Below are positions 34,845 to 48,793 of a DNA stretch of 64,000 nt, one piece after another; position 1 is the stretch's first letter, and each line of letters opens with the position of its first letter. The notes beneath the pieces are model-generated. The model saw only the letters and a program-made list of their open reading frames with translations, did no database searches and was not told the origin of the DNA. The translations under genes and the position numbers were made by a program. The stretch covers positions 19,895,486 through 19,959,485 of the forward strand of contig CM029367.1 of assembly GCA_017165825.1 (NCBI GenBank), read 5' to 3'. Source of the stretch: Hepsetus odoe. Lineage: Eukaryota; Chordata; Actinopteri; Characiformes; Hepsetidae.

Positions 34845-37675
34845 TGAAGTTATCTTTTTCTTCTTTTTCTTTTCTACTGCTCCCGTTTAGGGGTCGCCAC
34901 AGCAGATCAACTGTCTCCATTTCTTCCTGTCCTCTGCATCTTCCTGCTTCAAACCAACCACCTGCATGTCCTCTCTCACGACATCCACAAACCTCCTCTT
35001 TGGTCTTCCTCTTCTCTTTCCTGGCAGCTCCATCTTCAACATCCTCCTTCCAATATAATCTGCACATGTCCAAACCAACGCAACCTTGCTTCTCTAACCT
35101 TTTCTCCAAGACGTCTAACCTGAGCTGTCCCTCTAATATGCTCATTTCTAATCCTGTCCATCCTCGTCACACCCAACGAAAATCCCAGCATCTTTAACTC
35201 TGACACCTCCAGCTCCGCCTCCTGACTTTTTGTCAGTGCCACCATCTCCAACCCATACAACATAGCTGGTCTCACTACTGTCCTGTAAACCTTCCCTTTT
35301 ACTCTAGCTGGTACGCATCTATCACAAATCACTCCAGCCTCTCTTCTCCACCCAGTCCAACCTGCCTGCACTCTCTTCTTCACCTCTCCTCCACACTCGC
35401 CATTACACTGAACTGTTGATCCCAAGTATTTAAACTCCTCCACCTTTGTCACCTCCACTCCCTGCATCCTAACACTCCACTTTCCTAACTTTTATTCACA
35501 CTCATGTATTCTGTCTTTGCCCTACTCACTTTCATTCCTCTCCTCTCCAGAGCATATCTCCATCTCTCAAGGGTCTCCTCAAGCTGCTTCCCACTCTCAC
35601 TACAGATCACAATATCATCAGCAAACATCATCGTCCATGCAGACTCTTGTCTAACCTCGTCCGTCAACCTGTCCATTACTATTGCAAACAAGAATGGGCT
35701 CAGTGCTGATCCTTGATGTAATCCAACCTCTACCTTAAATGCATCTGTCACTCCCACTGCAGATCTCACCACTGTTACACTGCCATCATACATATCCTGA
35801 ACTACTCTCACATACTTCTATGTAACACCAGACTTCCTCATACAAAACCACAACTCCTCTCTAGGCACCCTGTCATATGCTTTCTCCAAGTCCACAAAGG
35901 CACAATGCAGCTCCTTCTGACATTCTCTGTACTTCTCCATCAACACCCTCAGAGCAAACATTGCATCTGTAGTGCTCTTTCTCTGCATAAAACCATACTG
36001 CTATTCACTAATCCTCACCTCTTTTCTTAAACTAGCTTCCACTACTCTTTCCCATAACTTCATGCTGTGGCTGATCAACTTTATCCCTCTATAGTTACTA
36101 CAGCTCTGTGCATCACCCTTATTCTTGAAGATCGGAACCAGTACACTTCGTCTCCACTCCTCAGGCATCTTCCCACTTGCCAAGATTGTGTTAAACAATC
36201 TGGTCAGAAACTCAACAGCCATCTCCCCTAAACATCTCCATGCTTCCACTGGTATGTCATCTGGTCCAACAGACTTTCCATTCTTCATCCTCTTCATCAC
36301 TGCCCTTACTTCCATCTTGTTTATTTGCTGCACTTCCTGGTTAACTCTTCTCACATCATCCAGTCTTCTCTCTCTCTCATTTTCTTCATTCATCAGCCCC
36401 TCAAGTACTCCTTCCATCTGCTCAACACACTCTGTTCACCTGTGAGCACGTTTCCATTTCTGTCTTTAATCACCCTGACCTGCTGCACATCTTTCCCAGA
36501 TCTGTCTCTCTGTCTAGCCAATCGGTAAACCTTTTCTCCCTCTTTACTGTCCAACCTCTCATACAATTCACCAAACACGTTATCTTTGGCCTTCACCACT
36601 GCTTTCTTCGCCCTGCGGTTCATCTCCTTGTACACCTGTCTACTTTCTTCATCTCTCTGACTGTCCCATGTCTTCTTTGCCTCCCTCTTCTTTTGAATAC
36701 ACTCCTGGACTTCTTGGTTCCACCACCAGGTTTCCTTATCCTCTTTCTTCCTTCCAGATGTCACACCAAGTACATTTCTAGCCGTCTGCCTTATCACTTC
36801 TGCAGTAGTTTCCCAGCAATCCGGTAGCTCTTCAACACCTCCCAGTGCCCGTGTTAACTCCTGGCTGAATTCCACCTAGCAGTCCTTCTCCTTCAGCTTC
36901 CACCACTTGATCCTCGACTCTGTCCTGACTTTCCTCCTCTTCTTGACCTTCAAGGTCATCCTACAGACCACCATCCTATGCTGTTTAGCTACACTCTCCC
37001 CTGTCACTACTTTGCAGTCTCCAATCTCTTTCAGACTGACCCTCCTGCAAAGGATATAATCCACCTGTGAGCATCTTCCTCCACTCTTATAAGTCACCCT
37101 GTGCTCCTCCCTCTTCTTAAAATAAGTATTAACTACAGCCATTTCAAACTCACCACCCTCCCTGACACCCTCTTCACTTCCAAAACACGCTCCACATACT
37201 CTTCCTTCAGGATAACACCTACTTCATTCCTTCTTCTATCCACACCATGGTAGAACAGTTTAAACCCTCCACCAATACACCTGGCCTTACTACCCTTCCA
37301 TCTAGTCTCTTGAACACACAAAATGTCAACCTTTCTTCTCTCCATCATATCAAGTACCTACCCTCACTTCCATTCTCCTCTCCTTCTTTCTCTCCTTCTC
37401 CATCTGGACATGCCTTCCTCCTCCTCTTCTTCTTCTTCTCCTTTGGCCAACAGTAGTCCAATTTCCACCAGCACCCTGTAGGCTAACAGCACTGATGGCG
37501 GTCGTTGTTAACCCGGGCCTCGACCGATCCAGTATGGAATTCTGTATCATTGTCCGCATATTGATTTGGCAAAGTTTTACACTGGATGCCCTTCCTGATG
37601 TAACCCTCCCCATTTACCCGGGCTTGGGACCGGCACGAAGAAATACACTGGCTTGTGCATCCCTAGTGGCTGGGT
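34845..37675 (-). mobile_element. RTE-type non-LTR retrotransposon, decayed
   Basis: The minus strand encodes, in order, an endonuclease segment (VDILCVQETRWKGSKARCIG near 37330), a spacer, and reverse transcriptase segments (GPDDIPVEAW near 36265; GLHQGSALSPFLFAIVMD; FADDIVICSESG near 35600). A C-terminal part follows (EFKYLGSTVQCNGECG near 35440; LRWFGHVQ). The order and wording fit fish RTE/BovB-like elements. Frames are broken by at least four shifts or stops, for example around 35480, 35815, 36000 and 36870, so it is inactive. The GC-rich 5' end lies near 37500-37675 and the A/G-rich 3' tail near 34850. Long plus-strand frames here are shadows. Confidence 0.9.
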
Positions 37676-38389
37676 TATCTGTGAAGTTATGCAAAGGAGT
37701 ATTTTTTCAAGCAAAGCACAAAAATGTTTGTGAAAGACGTTCAGGACCTTCACTGGGAAGCAGTTAGCTCTGCTGGAACTCTGGGAAGAACCGATGGAAG
37801 AGGTGCACAATCGTAAAAGGATAAAATAATTACAAATTGTTGAGGAGGGCAGAGGGCTGGGATCGAATGTTTGCTGTGAAAAAAACTGTCCCAAATCCTT
37901 CCATTAGACAATCAGTGACAATCTGTTACTCATTTCTCCTTTTCTTGTAAAATTACTTTGCTGGAGATAAGAGGTTTTGTTGTGACAGCAAGGATATACA
38001 GTTTCATTGTACAGTCTTAATAAGTAAAGTTGTTCAGCATAGTTTCTCATCTACAGGTTAACATGAGAATTAATAATTTTGTAAAAATAATGTTGTAAAA
38101 AAATAATGCAGTTTTAATCTGACTTACCTTCAGCAAGTCATAACAAAATGAAAGGCAATTTGAATGAGTAATGAAATTAATCCAAATCCTATTGCTGCAT
38201 GATAAATCCTTTTTCTACAAACCCTGCATCCTATTAAAGGTATTAGCCTGGTTCTTTTTCATGGACAGATGAGAACTCAGGAAAGAACTGTGGCTATACA
38301 AATAATGTTGTTAATAACAAAAACCCTTGGAAATGAGTTGGAACTAGTAGCTATAGGAACCTAGCCTGGCAGGATGTTTGATATGGTTT

Positions 38390-38552
38390 ACATTTACATT
38401 TGCAGCATTTAGCAGACACTCTTATCTCGAGCGACTTCCATGTCCTAATGGAATACCGGGACAGTCCCCCGGAGCAACTCGGGGTTCGGGGTCTTGCTCA
38501 TGGACCCAGTGGTGTAGTGCCAGAGGTAGGATTCGAACCTGGGGAACCACAT
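38390..38552 (-). repeat. SINE of the AGCGTCTGCTAAATGC family, reverse
   Basis: ACATTTACATTTGCAGCATTTAGCAGAC is the complement of the tail at 5987-6010. The complement of the B box (GATTCGAACCTGG) lies at the far end. Confidence 0.8.
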
Positions 38553-38746
38553 TTACTGCCTTTTTACAGAGAAACCAAGGCATCTGTCTTCAATTGCACA
38601 TCAGGCAACATTTCAGTCCTTTCAATCAATAGCATTGCTTTATTAGAAGGAGATTAATGTCTTTTACTTCTACAAAAGGCATATATATTATTCTAAAATT
38701 ACATCCCATCATAGATCCACAGTAGTCAGTGGTGTTCTTAGTGTTT

Positions 38747-38853
38747 ATGGACTGGGTCTCCACTGCTACACAGTGGGTTTGATGGGTTGAGAAAAAGCGT
38801 TGTTGTTGTGGTTCAGTGTGTGCTGTGTCACTTTCACAATAGTCACTTTCACT
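38747..38853 (+). repeat. Possible SINE 3' fragment
   Basis: GTTGTGGTTCAGTGTGTGCTGTG and TCACAATAGTCACTTTCACT resemble the tail of the common SINE in this window. The head is missing. Confidence 0.45.
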
Positions 38854-39691
38854 AAAGTGCTCGCTTACAATGTACGGACAGGGTAGACATTTGCTACAAA
38901 GTGCATTTATATGGTACATGTATGAGATAAAATGGCCATACGATTTATTTTTTTCAATATTTATACACTTTCTGGTTACATTGTTGAAGTAAGTCCTAGA
39001 CAGTGGGGTTTATTCTACTCATCTGATCTTCTGGGGCGCTGATACACATCATTACCACTTGGTGCTGTTGGGGAAAAGCTAGAATGAGTACAGCAAAGTC
39101 AAATGAATGAATATATGCGGTCTGCGCGATAGAATTCCCAACGGGAATGTGTGCCAACTGAGCCTTGAGGACTCGAGCACAATGTACACATGGTCTTTCA
39201 AACCTGCGGTTTATCATTAACCCTCAGCTGATCTTGCACAATCCTGCTGATCTGTGCTGTGCGTTAACCTGAGCTCTTAGGCAGCCTCGATGTCTTTATA
39301 ACGAGCAGGAGAGGAGTGTGTGAAAGGCGACACCCACCTGTTGTGTTATCCTATCAGGAAAAAAGAAGCAGAAAAAAAGGAATGATTTATTATAGGCTGG
39401 GCTGCTTCTCATCGTCAACAAAACCACGGGCGACACAAAGGCTTGTTGTGTAACTGAATGAGCTCCTTACACTCGCATTGTGCAAATGCGTATTAGGGGG
39501 GGGCAATGGCTGATGCTGCTGGCTTCATTAAGAAATTCCTCTGCGGATTGAGGCAGGGACATGGCTTTACATAATGAAGCAGATGATGTTTTCCCGTGAA
39601 ATGGCCCTTTAAAAGTAGCCTTCTTTTGGGAAGCGAGCAGACGGTGAATGCTGAGGTGTGACCATCCAGTATTAGGTCAGATCTGCTCAAA

Positions 39692-42600
39692 ATGGTGACT
39701 TCTTATCCTGTGCCAGAGGGTTTCTCTGAGCTCGATGTGTTTTCACTGGGATCGTGTCTACTTGTGGAGGGTAAGAGACAGTCTTTATGATGCGCATCTG
39801 TAGGACTGCTTCTAAGTCTCAGCCTCTGCGAATGGCTCTTGGGATGGTGTTATTTACTGCCCATGAACGGAACCTCATGAACTGCAATGTTGTGCAAGTG
39901 TCTTGGAGTTGCAGTGTGCTCTCAATGTTTCTGTTTTTGTAACGCTTTCCTAAGGTCTCCTCGGGTTCCTCCTGAATGCTGTCACTGTTATAGCTTTCCT
40001 AAAAATACGAGACTTGAGGACTCCAAGTAATTTCCTGGTGTTCAGTTTGGCGTTGGCAGATATGGGAATATGTATGAATGCCACTATTGCTGCATTCTCC
40101 AGCTTTTTAAGGTGAGCTCTTCTGCTTTCATAGAGAGACCACACGATGTTAATTCCGTCTGAATCTCCCTGGGTCAGATGGGTCCATGTTCATAGATTTC
40201 TCTCAGGTGCCTCTATGATTAGAAGTAACTGATGTAGATGTGAGAGCTTGGACACATTGCTTTGATTACAATGCAAAGGTGTCTATTTACACTATTGCTT
40301 TTTAACTGCATAACTGACACTGCATGGGATGTAGTGTAAATGATGGCAACTAACTAATTTGCGGAAACGTGCTCATAGATACTGGCCATATGGATCAGAA
40401 GGCTGCCAAACACATGGCTTTCATGGATTCCTAACTGCCCTTTCCAGCATCCACTTCATTGCAGCCATTGCTTGGGACAGATACCACCAATACTGCACCA
40501 GTAAGCAGCAAAACAAGAAGCAATTCTTTATGTACACTGTTTCTATACAACCACCTGATTCAATGGGTTTAAAGCTGGCACTGACAGGCTTTTCTAGAAA
40601 CTTGGCCAATGCAGAGTTTTAAAAAAATCCATCTGCCACAGTTTCTATTCAATGGCCTCTGGCTATGTTCAGGTCCATTCATCCAGTCTTTAACTAGGGG
40701 ATAACAAGGGTCTGGGAATCATCACTTTTTTTAATTAGAACTCTTCATTAGGGCTCTTCATGGAGACTACTCAAATGCACATAAAAATAAGTTAGCCATT
40801 TTTTTTTAATAAGTTAACCATTAAATAAGTCTTTTTAAATAAGTTAACCATGTCAATAAACTTATACCGACCATTATCAGTAACCATTAGCATTAAAGTT
40901 GTGTATGTTTGTATGTATCACGTAAATAAAAACACACAGAAAAAACAGGTGCTGTATGATTGGGGATAATGTGTGACTCCCTTTTTGTTTTTCAATATTA
41001 AGGGACAAAGTTGCAATGGGGCCGTGCCATTTCCCTGGCCATCTTCATTTGGCTCTTTACTGCTTTCTGGGCAGCCATGCCTTTGATTGGCTGGGGAGAG
41101 TATGACTATGAGCCATTGAGGACCTGCTGTACTCTAGACATAAGCAAAGGAGACAGGTATGAAATATAACCATTCAGTTCCTCACCCTCTTAGATAAATA
41201 TTTAAACTATGCATTTTCCAGGGTGCTATTCTGAAATAATTCTCCTGGAACAGGTTAATATAATATGTTCAACTCAGCGTTGACCATGGGATCCACAATG
41301 AGAAAATCCTAAACTCTCCACTACATAGTGAATAAAAGTCAGACTTGTCATCATATAATAACCAACACTATAGATTACCACTGACTGGACATTATTTGGG
41401 TTATGGACCAGTCTCAGCACATCACATAGCAGTGAGCATAGTGAATATGTTTTTGGTATTAGTTTATCAGATAAAATAGCATTGCTGTGGGACCAGCCAT
41501 CACTGCTTCTATGGTCAGAAGCTAACCACAGATTATGACATTAGAGGCCATTAATTATTGAAAAAGATCATCTATAAACAGTGCTTGTTTAAACAGGGTT
41601 ATCATACATCAAAACAATTTCTTCCAAGAAAGAGTAAATGAAAAGTAATATATTTTCATGTAGTAACTTTTGTGGAACTATTTTACACAACTGAATCAAA
41701 TAATTCAATGCACACTTCTAATCATTGTAGTCTGTAACTGCATGCCTCCACTAACAAGGCTTACTTGTCTAATAAAGAAGCCTGTTAGTGAACACAGTGT
41801 CTGAAAATCCAGTTAAGTTGCAGAACCATCAACTTACAAAATACACCTATGTACTGTAGATGATGGTAATGCTATTGGTCCAGCTTATATACCTTTGGAA
41901 GCATAGAGGTTGTTTAGGTGGCAGTGGAGTTTAAAACCATGTTGTTTAATGCAATCTTGGAAAGTGAGGAGATGTCTGAGCAGTAGAGAAGATTTTCAAG
42001 AACCAGGGTGACACACAGACCCGTAGCAACTACAGAGAGATAAAACAGATCAGTCACAGCTTGAAGTTATTGTAAAGAGTAGTGAAAGTGAGGTTAAGAA
42101 ATAAAGTGATGATTTGGTATGAGGATGTTGATGAAGTATAGAGATGGTCAGGAGGAGTTGCATTGTGCCTTTGTAGACTTAGAGAAAGCAAATGACAGGG
42201 TAGGCACCTGAGCAGAGAAGTATGTCAGAGTGGTACAGGATATCTATGAGGGCAGTGTGACAGTGGTGAGGTCAGTAGCAGGAGTGATGGATGTGTTTAA
42301 AGTAGAGGTTAGTTTACATTAAAGATTGGAAAGGCAAGAACTATGATGTTTATAAGGGTTAGGGACAGTGGTGCTGACAAAAAGACAGGCAGCAGAGCTG
42401 GAGGTGGCAGAATTAAAAATGCTATGATTTGTGTTGGGAATGATGGGGTTGTACAGGATTAGGAGTGAGTATATTAGAGGGAAAGCTCAAGCTGGATGAG
42501 AGATAAAGTCAGAGAAGCGAGATTGCACTGATATGGAAATGTGCAGTAGAGTATATTGGGAAAAGAGCTGTCAGGTAATGGGGAAAAAGGAAGGCCAAAG

Positions 42601-44777
42601 AGGATGTTTATGGAAAAAAAACAAAGAATTGTCAGTGCAATTAATAGAGTCAGTTTGTTGACTTGGCAATAGCTCAAGAAACTTTGCAAAGTTGTGAATC
42701 TGAGCTGGTGGTATTTATCATAGTCCATGATGAGGTCCAGCAGGGCTGTGTATCAGGTGAGTTGGCTTGAGGCTGGAGTACCTTAGAACTCAGCAAAGTC
42801 CTACATTCTTTAAATAAAACAAAGCTAACCCTAAATGTCATTAAAGAAAAACACCTGACTCTTATTTCACCTGCTTGAGGTTCACAAATTTTGTCACTCA
42901 CAGATAAATAATATTGGACCATTTCTTCGAAAAAAACATGAACAAGTCTTACATTATTGACACATATGTTTAATCAGATTTTATGACTTGCATGAAAACC
43001 TAAGGATGTTTTATACCCTTTAAAAAATAGAATAGAACAGAAGAAAATTAAAATTATGCAGAAATACTGAAATGCCTGCAATGCAAAAAAAAAATCAGCC
43101 AACAAATGACAGCCATCTGATATGGTGAATAGTGGCTGCTAACGTCTGCTAGACTTCTGCTATTGAGATAAATGACAAATGCAATTACCCACTGTATCAA
43201 CAGGCCCAGTGTAGGGAAGAGATAGCTGAGGGGACGTGGTTAAAAATGGTTAATTAGTAATATTTTTATAAGATAAAAGAGTGTCTTTTTATTCATGCTA
43301 TGGCTGATTCTGCCTTTTTTAATAATCCTGTAGTTGAAAATGTAATAATTTTAAGTAAGTATTTAAGTAAGTATTTAAATATGTACTGAAAATGTTTTTT
43401 TTTAATTCTTTTTTAACTTGTATTTGTAAGTTCCTCCATCTTCCACAAATTTTCCACAAATCTGAAGAGCAGACTAGCCACAATGTGACTCATATTTGCT
43501 CTGCAATAAGAGAGGCCTGTCATGTGCTGTACATTAATCCCTTGTGCTTTTGTATCTTTTCACTCAGGAACTATGTCTCTTATGTGATTCCAATGGCCAT
43601 CTGTAACATGGGAATTCAAGTGTTTATTGTGATGTCCTGCTACAGATCCATTGACAAGAAATTCAAGAAGATAGGTCAGGAAAGGGTAAGCAATGCTGTG
43701 TTTGATACAGCTTCAATATTTCACAAAATAGACTGGCATTAAGAGGCCTTAGTTAGTATATAGTTCTTGTACTGTGTTGCATAAACCAATTATTTATGGT
43801 GCTTGAACTGCATAACCTTTTGCCTGGAGGCACAAAGGCTTCTCCCTGTTGTAAACAGTGATCTCTTCATTGGAGCAGAGCTATTACATAACTCTAAAAC
43901 AGGATCACACACAAGCCAGCCACCCTACAGGGTTATGGCTCAGTAAACAACCACTGTAAAGATTCCCTGCTGGAAAATATTGTTGATATTATAAATATGC
44001 CTGGGAAAGAAAAAAAACCTTCTAAAGCTTCTTTATCTGAAGTAATACAATGGTAACTGATGAAGAGAAGTAGGTACATAGAAAAAAAATTCTATTATGA
44101 AATCCTAAGGTAAACCTCACCTTAGGAAATGAACCACAATGCAATGAAACTGATATAATATGACCTAAATCAGAAACACAGTTCAGCTATTGCATTAAAA
44201 TCTGCCTAATATCATGTAGGTCCCCCTCATACTGACAAAACAGATCTGACCTGTCAAATCAAGGATTCCACAAAATGTCTCAAGGTTTGCTATGGCATCT
44301 GCAGGCTTCTTTGTGAAAGTGAAAATGACTATTCTTTTCATTGCGAGGTCACAGCACAGCACACAGTGAACCACAACAAAATTGGACCTCTGCATTTAAC
44401 CCATGCAGCAGGGGGCAGCTATGAAAGTGCCCAGGGAGCAGTGACGGTACCTTGCTCAATGGCACCTCAGGGCAACCAACTGCTAAGGGGTTTGAATCCA
44501 CAATCTTGTTGCCAACTCCCCTAACCACTAGGCCACCACTGCCACAGCTCAACAACTGTCCTTATTTGGACCACATTTGGTCAATGTTAGCCACTGCATA
44601 CCAAAAACATCCAAGAAAACCTATCATTTTGGAAATGCTCTGACACAGCTGTGTAGCTGTGTCCCTATGCTCACAGGCACGCATTCAAGAACTGAGTGTT
44701 CACTTGCTTGGTATCTAGGCCCAGTCTGGTTTTTCATTTTTTACCACTGATGAGTGCTTAGACTCTGTTGGCTTGGC

Positions 44778-44813
<36 letters not shown>

Positions 44814-46887
44814 CTCTTTCTCTATTCTCAAATATCTATTCTCTGGACAGTGGTTTGTGAAACCTCCCCCCTGTCCTGTGGAGTTTGTTCATTATGCAAT
44901 AATGATGTTTTGAACTGTCATCAGTTGCTTCTAGGGGTAGCGGTGGCCTAGTGGTTAGGGGAATTGACCGCAGACTCAGAAGATTGTGGGTTCGAACCCC
45001 TTACCAGTAGGTAGCCCTGAGGTACCCTTGAGCAAAGTACTGTCCCCTGTACTGCTCCTAGGCACTTCCATAAGCTGCCCCATGGTGTGCGTTTCGGCAT
45101 TGGGTTAAATGCAGAGATCCAATTTTGTTGTGGAGTGCTGTGTGTTCTCACAATGACAAGACCTTTCACTTTTTGTTTTTCTTGATCGGCGGGTTTGGTG
45201 TCCATTGCTCAGTACACCAGTCATTTCTTTCTTTTTCAAGACATCCCAGATAGTTAATCCAGCTTTCAACTATAGATGTGTTTCCCTCATAAGACAGTTC
45301 TCTCGTTCATATGTTTGATCTTCCCTTATTAACAATAAATACAATCAAAAAATACAATCAAGTAAATACAAGGTGAAATCCAAAGCTTCAGCTTAGAGAA
45401 GATATCAAGAGCTTTTTATAGTTTTCACAGTCATTCTAACAGGATACACTTGTTTAACAACAAACACCTGTCAGCCTCTCATGTTCCAATACTTTTGCTG
45501 ACTTCAATGGAATATAGCGATATCTAGTTGTAAATACCAGGAAACATAATCAAATCTGATCTCTCCTCTGAAATTCATTCATCTTTTGAATCCAAACCCA
45601 GATGTCTTCAGTGCATATCAAAAACAGATGCTGTTCCAATACTTACGAAGGGTATTGTATATGCAGTAGCTGTGTAGTCTGCACTGGACATATCATGGTG
45701 ATTGTAAAACAGGATTTTGAACAGAGAACCTCTAATCACAGTCTAATATATTTCTTGACTGGATGACTAGTCTTAATCTGTATGGAAAGCTAGTCATAAG
45801 AATCCTCTTTGTGTTTTATCCATTGCTTATTGTATGTTCTAGATAATGTTATTGAAATATGTGTATCCAATATCATGGCTGAATCTGACTTATATCCCCA
45901 GCATGTGACTTGGATATCACATGCAGGCAAGCCCCATGACTAATAAACTTTGCATGCTCTTTGTGCAGTTCAACTGTAGCACTCCTTTGAAGACCCTGTT
46001 GTTCTGCTGGGGCCCTTATGGAATCTGGCCTTCTATGTAGTTTGTGCAGGATGCCAATCTTTGTCTCCAAAGCTGAAAATGTTAACAAGGATGAAATTTT
46101 TACTTTCGTGACTAATTGGCTGATTAGCATGGTACTAAAACTGCGCATACAGGTACAAATACAAAGTTGTTTGTATAAGATAAAGGCTGCTGGTTAGAAT
46201 GTGTTATTAAAAAAATAAAGACAAAAAAAAAAAAAGTACGGATATAGTATGAGGTCTTGTATTTTATGTTTTTATGAAACAACAACAATGGTTTTATGTT
46301 TTCAATTATTTTTTTATTTCTATTCAAATGTGATTTGAAATAATATTTTATTATTATTTCTTTGGTCAAATCAAACACTATTAATTAAATCATACTATTT
46401 AAAAGACAAGACTTTAGTTTTCATTTTACCTTTATCTGTGCATCAGGGGAGGAGGAAAACTAAGATTAAGCAGCCTCCTCCTTTCACTCTTACCTATCCT
46501 CAGGCTAGACAGTACGCTAGTTTAGAGACTCTGCCTGTTACCAACAGAATAAATAATTAGGTCCAATGAAGTACATTTCAGGAATTTGTATTGAAGCCAT
46601 GGCATGTCTATTGGTATCACTATCCAGGCAGTCTGGATATAGCTATATAACTTTAAAAGTAACATTAAGAGAGGAGGAATAAAAGTTTTAATGTTTCATC
46701 AGAAGTCATTGTTATATGATTTTCTTTCTCTGCTGTATTTTTAGGTGCTCCTATTGTTGCAAAGACCTCTCCTATCTGTAATGTCTTTGTTTACGCTCTT
46801 GGAAATGAAAACTACAGAGGTGGAATCTGGCAGCTACTCACTGGACAAAAGATTGAAACTCCTTCTATTGAGAATAAGTCCAAATAA
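39692..46887 (+). CDS. rgr: RGR opsin (retinal G protein-coupled receptor), exon 6 out of frame as read
   Basis: RGR is an opsin of pigment epithelium and Mueller glia that binds all-trans retinal and forms the 11-cis isomer in light. Exons: 39692-39770, 39955-40111, 40379-40500, 41003-41156, 43568-43685, 45969-46080, 46745-46887. Exons 1-5 join in phase (630 nt) and match RGR: RTPSNFLVFSLALAD in TM2, RYWPYGSEGC before TM3, AIAWDRYHQYC in place of E/DRY, and EYDYEPL..CCTLD in the second extracellular loop. Exon 7 has the chromophore lysine (VAKTSP) and ends ENKSK. Exon 6 starts correctly (PLKTLLFCWGPYGI) but then has in-frame TAG (46038) and TGA (46074). Reading minus one restores AFY and SPKLK, so one or more bases are missing. 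Either a decaying paralog or a sequence error. Confidence 0.88.
41975..42640 (+). mobile_element. Old RTE-type LINE fragment in rgr intron 4
   Basis: Plus-strand words recall the RTE reverse transcriptase region read at 35.5-36.1 kb. Examples are CAACTACAGAGAGATAAAAC (NYREIK), TTTGTAGACTTAGAGAAAGC (FVDLEKA) and GGATATCTATGAGGGCAGTG (DIYEGS). Many stops and gaps show it is far older than the copy at 34.8 kb. Confidence 0.65.
44315..44545 (-). repeat. tRNA-derived SINE in rgr intron 5
   Basis: Complement of the common family: GAAAGTGAAAATGACTATTC at one end and CCCCTAACCACTAGGCCACC at the other, with the CAGCAGGGGGCAGCT body word. Confidence 0.85.
44780..44812. repeat. (TA)n microsatellite
   Basis: Pure TA tract in rgr intron 5. 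Confidence 0.95.
44933..45172 (+). repeat. tRNA-derived SINE in rgr intron 5, second copy
   Basis: Head GGTAGCGGTGGCCTAGTGG, B box GGGTTCGAACCCC and tail CACAATGACAAGACCTTTCAC. It is in opposite orientation to the copy about 0.4 kb upstream. Confidence 0.85.
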
Positions 46888-46899
46888 ACCAAGTTTTAC

Positions 46900-46905
46900 A
46901 ATAAA
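46900..46905 (+). promoter_or_regulatory. Candidate poly(A) signal of rgr
   Basis: AATAAA 13 bp after the rgr stop codon. It is unusually close to the stop, so a more distal signal may be used. Confidence 0.35.
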
Positions 46906-48793
46906 CATTTTCAATTCGTGCTCTGGTACATTCTGACAGGTATGACGCTTGCACAAGTTCATGCTACTTTTCTGATGTCATTTCCTCATTTCATTCATCA
47001 TGGGTTTATATCACATAGGATGTTTTTTCTGTGACTGGGATAATTTGATACAACTTTTTTACAACTCATAAATAGTAAATGTAGTGCAAACTAATTCGAT
47101 ATTGCACACGTAGCCTTTGACAGATCATGTCATTTGAGTCATTTTAATGGCCTTCCAACAGGAATTCTTTGTTCAGTGATATAATACGGGTTACGCCACT
47201 TCAATGCTGTGATTAAAAAACAACAGACGAGTACTGCACATAATATATGAGCTACGCGGATATTTCATAACTACTTAAATCTGATATTTCATAACTACAA
47301 CAGTTGTGAAATAACAGAACTGCTGTTTTGATTTTGGCATTGTAAAGCAGGGAATTTTAATGTCATGATGTAAAATGAAATCATTTTTCTGTTGACTTGA
47401 TAAAGCACTATACAGACATGGACCCATTAGTCCATTGTCTTAACATCTAGAATGTCATATTTAACATCTGTAAGCCCAAAATCTTAAGTGCTATTTCCTT
47501 CCAGAGACAGTTGAGTTCTCTTCTAGAATTTAAATCTCACTTGCCATGAGATGATGTCCATGTTAAGTCCAAGAGAGAATTAGATAAGTAACATTTTATA
47601 ATCCCAGAAACAACAGTTCTTTTCATGATAACACATTTCCCTAGTGCTCAAGATTAGCAGACAGGAGGAATTTACGCACAAGACATACTGCAATTAAATA
47701 TGCTTTCCACCCTGCACGTGCCACCACAGTCCATCTCTTGAACCAGTCACATATCGTCACAGCTGGAAAAAACTCTTATATGCCTGTTTTGGTCATTCTT
47801 TATTACCTTTATGTGATCTGAGAATATTTACCCTAAGTTAAAAGTTTATGTTTTGAAAGGGGCAATTTAAATATCTCAGAATAAAAAGGTGTACATGTAA
47901 AGGAAAACACTGATGTAATGTTTTGTTCCAACAGCCAGATGTGAAAAATAACAAGGGGAAAATGTATACATTAAGGTGCAAAGGTTTTAGGTATTTGAGA
48001 AGATGATATGTAAAGTAATAATTTGTCAAAAAAGAAACAATCAAAAGCAATTACAAATGACAATAAATAATTATCAATGTATACAAATAAATAACATATT
48101 GTATGTAATTGTATGTGTTTTCTTGCATTCTACTTCATGTATATTTGTATATTTGTATTGCACTGCATGACTTTTGTAAGACCTTTACTGTAACTTCATA
48201 GATATAATGTCTTTTATGCACATTCTGTCTGCTTCTATAACAAGGTGCACTGTTTAGAAAAAAAAAAACTTGGTTTCATCATGGAGGAACAAGGATGAGT
48301 GTCCTTCTCAATAAGGATGAGACAAAACATGAAGTCTAGCAACACAGAGACCAATACTGGCTTTGTAGTGGTAAAATAAACATTGATTAAACAGACCTAC
48401 GTACTAACGTGTAAAACATATTAAAGTTTTAAAAATCTCTCAGAGATTAGAACAATGAGATACTATATTTCCAATGTTATGTTCTGTTTATGAAATCTTA
48501 AAACATTTGTGCATGAATGTTGTTTTACGCCACTACATATGTAATGTTTTGCATAAACGTAAAAAAAAATGTATCATGTTTTAAAACATGGTTCACACGG
48601 AAAAATCTAATCTAATGTAGTTTAATGTCACATCTTCTTAATGTCACATCTTCTTGACTTGTAAATGCAAGGTCATAGCACATGAAGTAATATGTGACTT
48701 TTGAGATTGGTTTTTGAAAAGGACTTTAAACTAGTAAATTATAATATTATATATATTTCTCTGGTTTTCTCTTTATAGAAACCGCCTAGAAAC

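Larger units (their letters stand above)
37676..39690. other. Intergenic between the LINE and rgr
   Basis: It holds a reverse-strand SINE fragment (38390-38552), a SINE-like tail (38747-38853) and the rgr upstream region. No gene is recognised. Confidence 0.5.

Noticed and set aside
34844..36445. Plus-strand frames of 106-117 codons
   Set aside because: Shadows of the minus-strand RTE retrotransposon.
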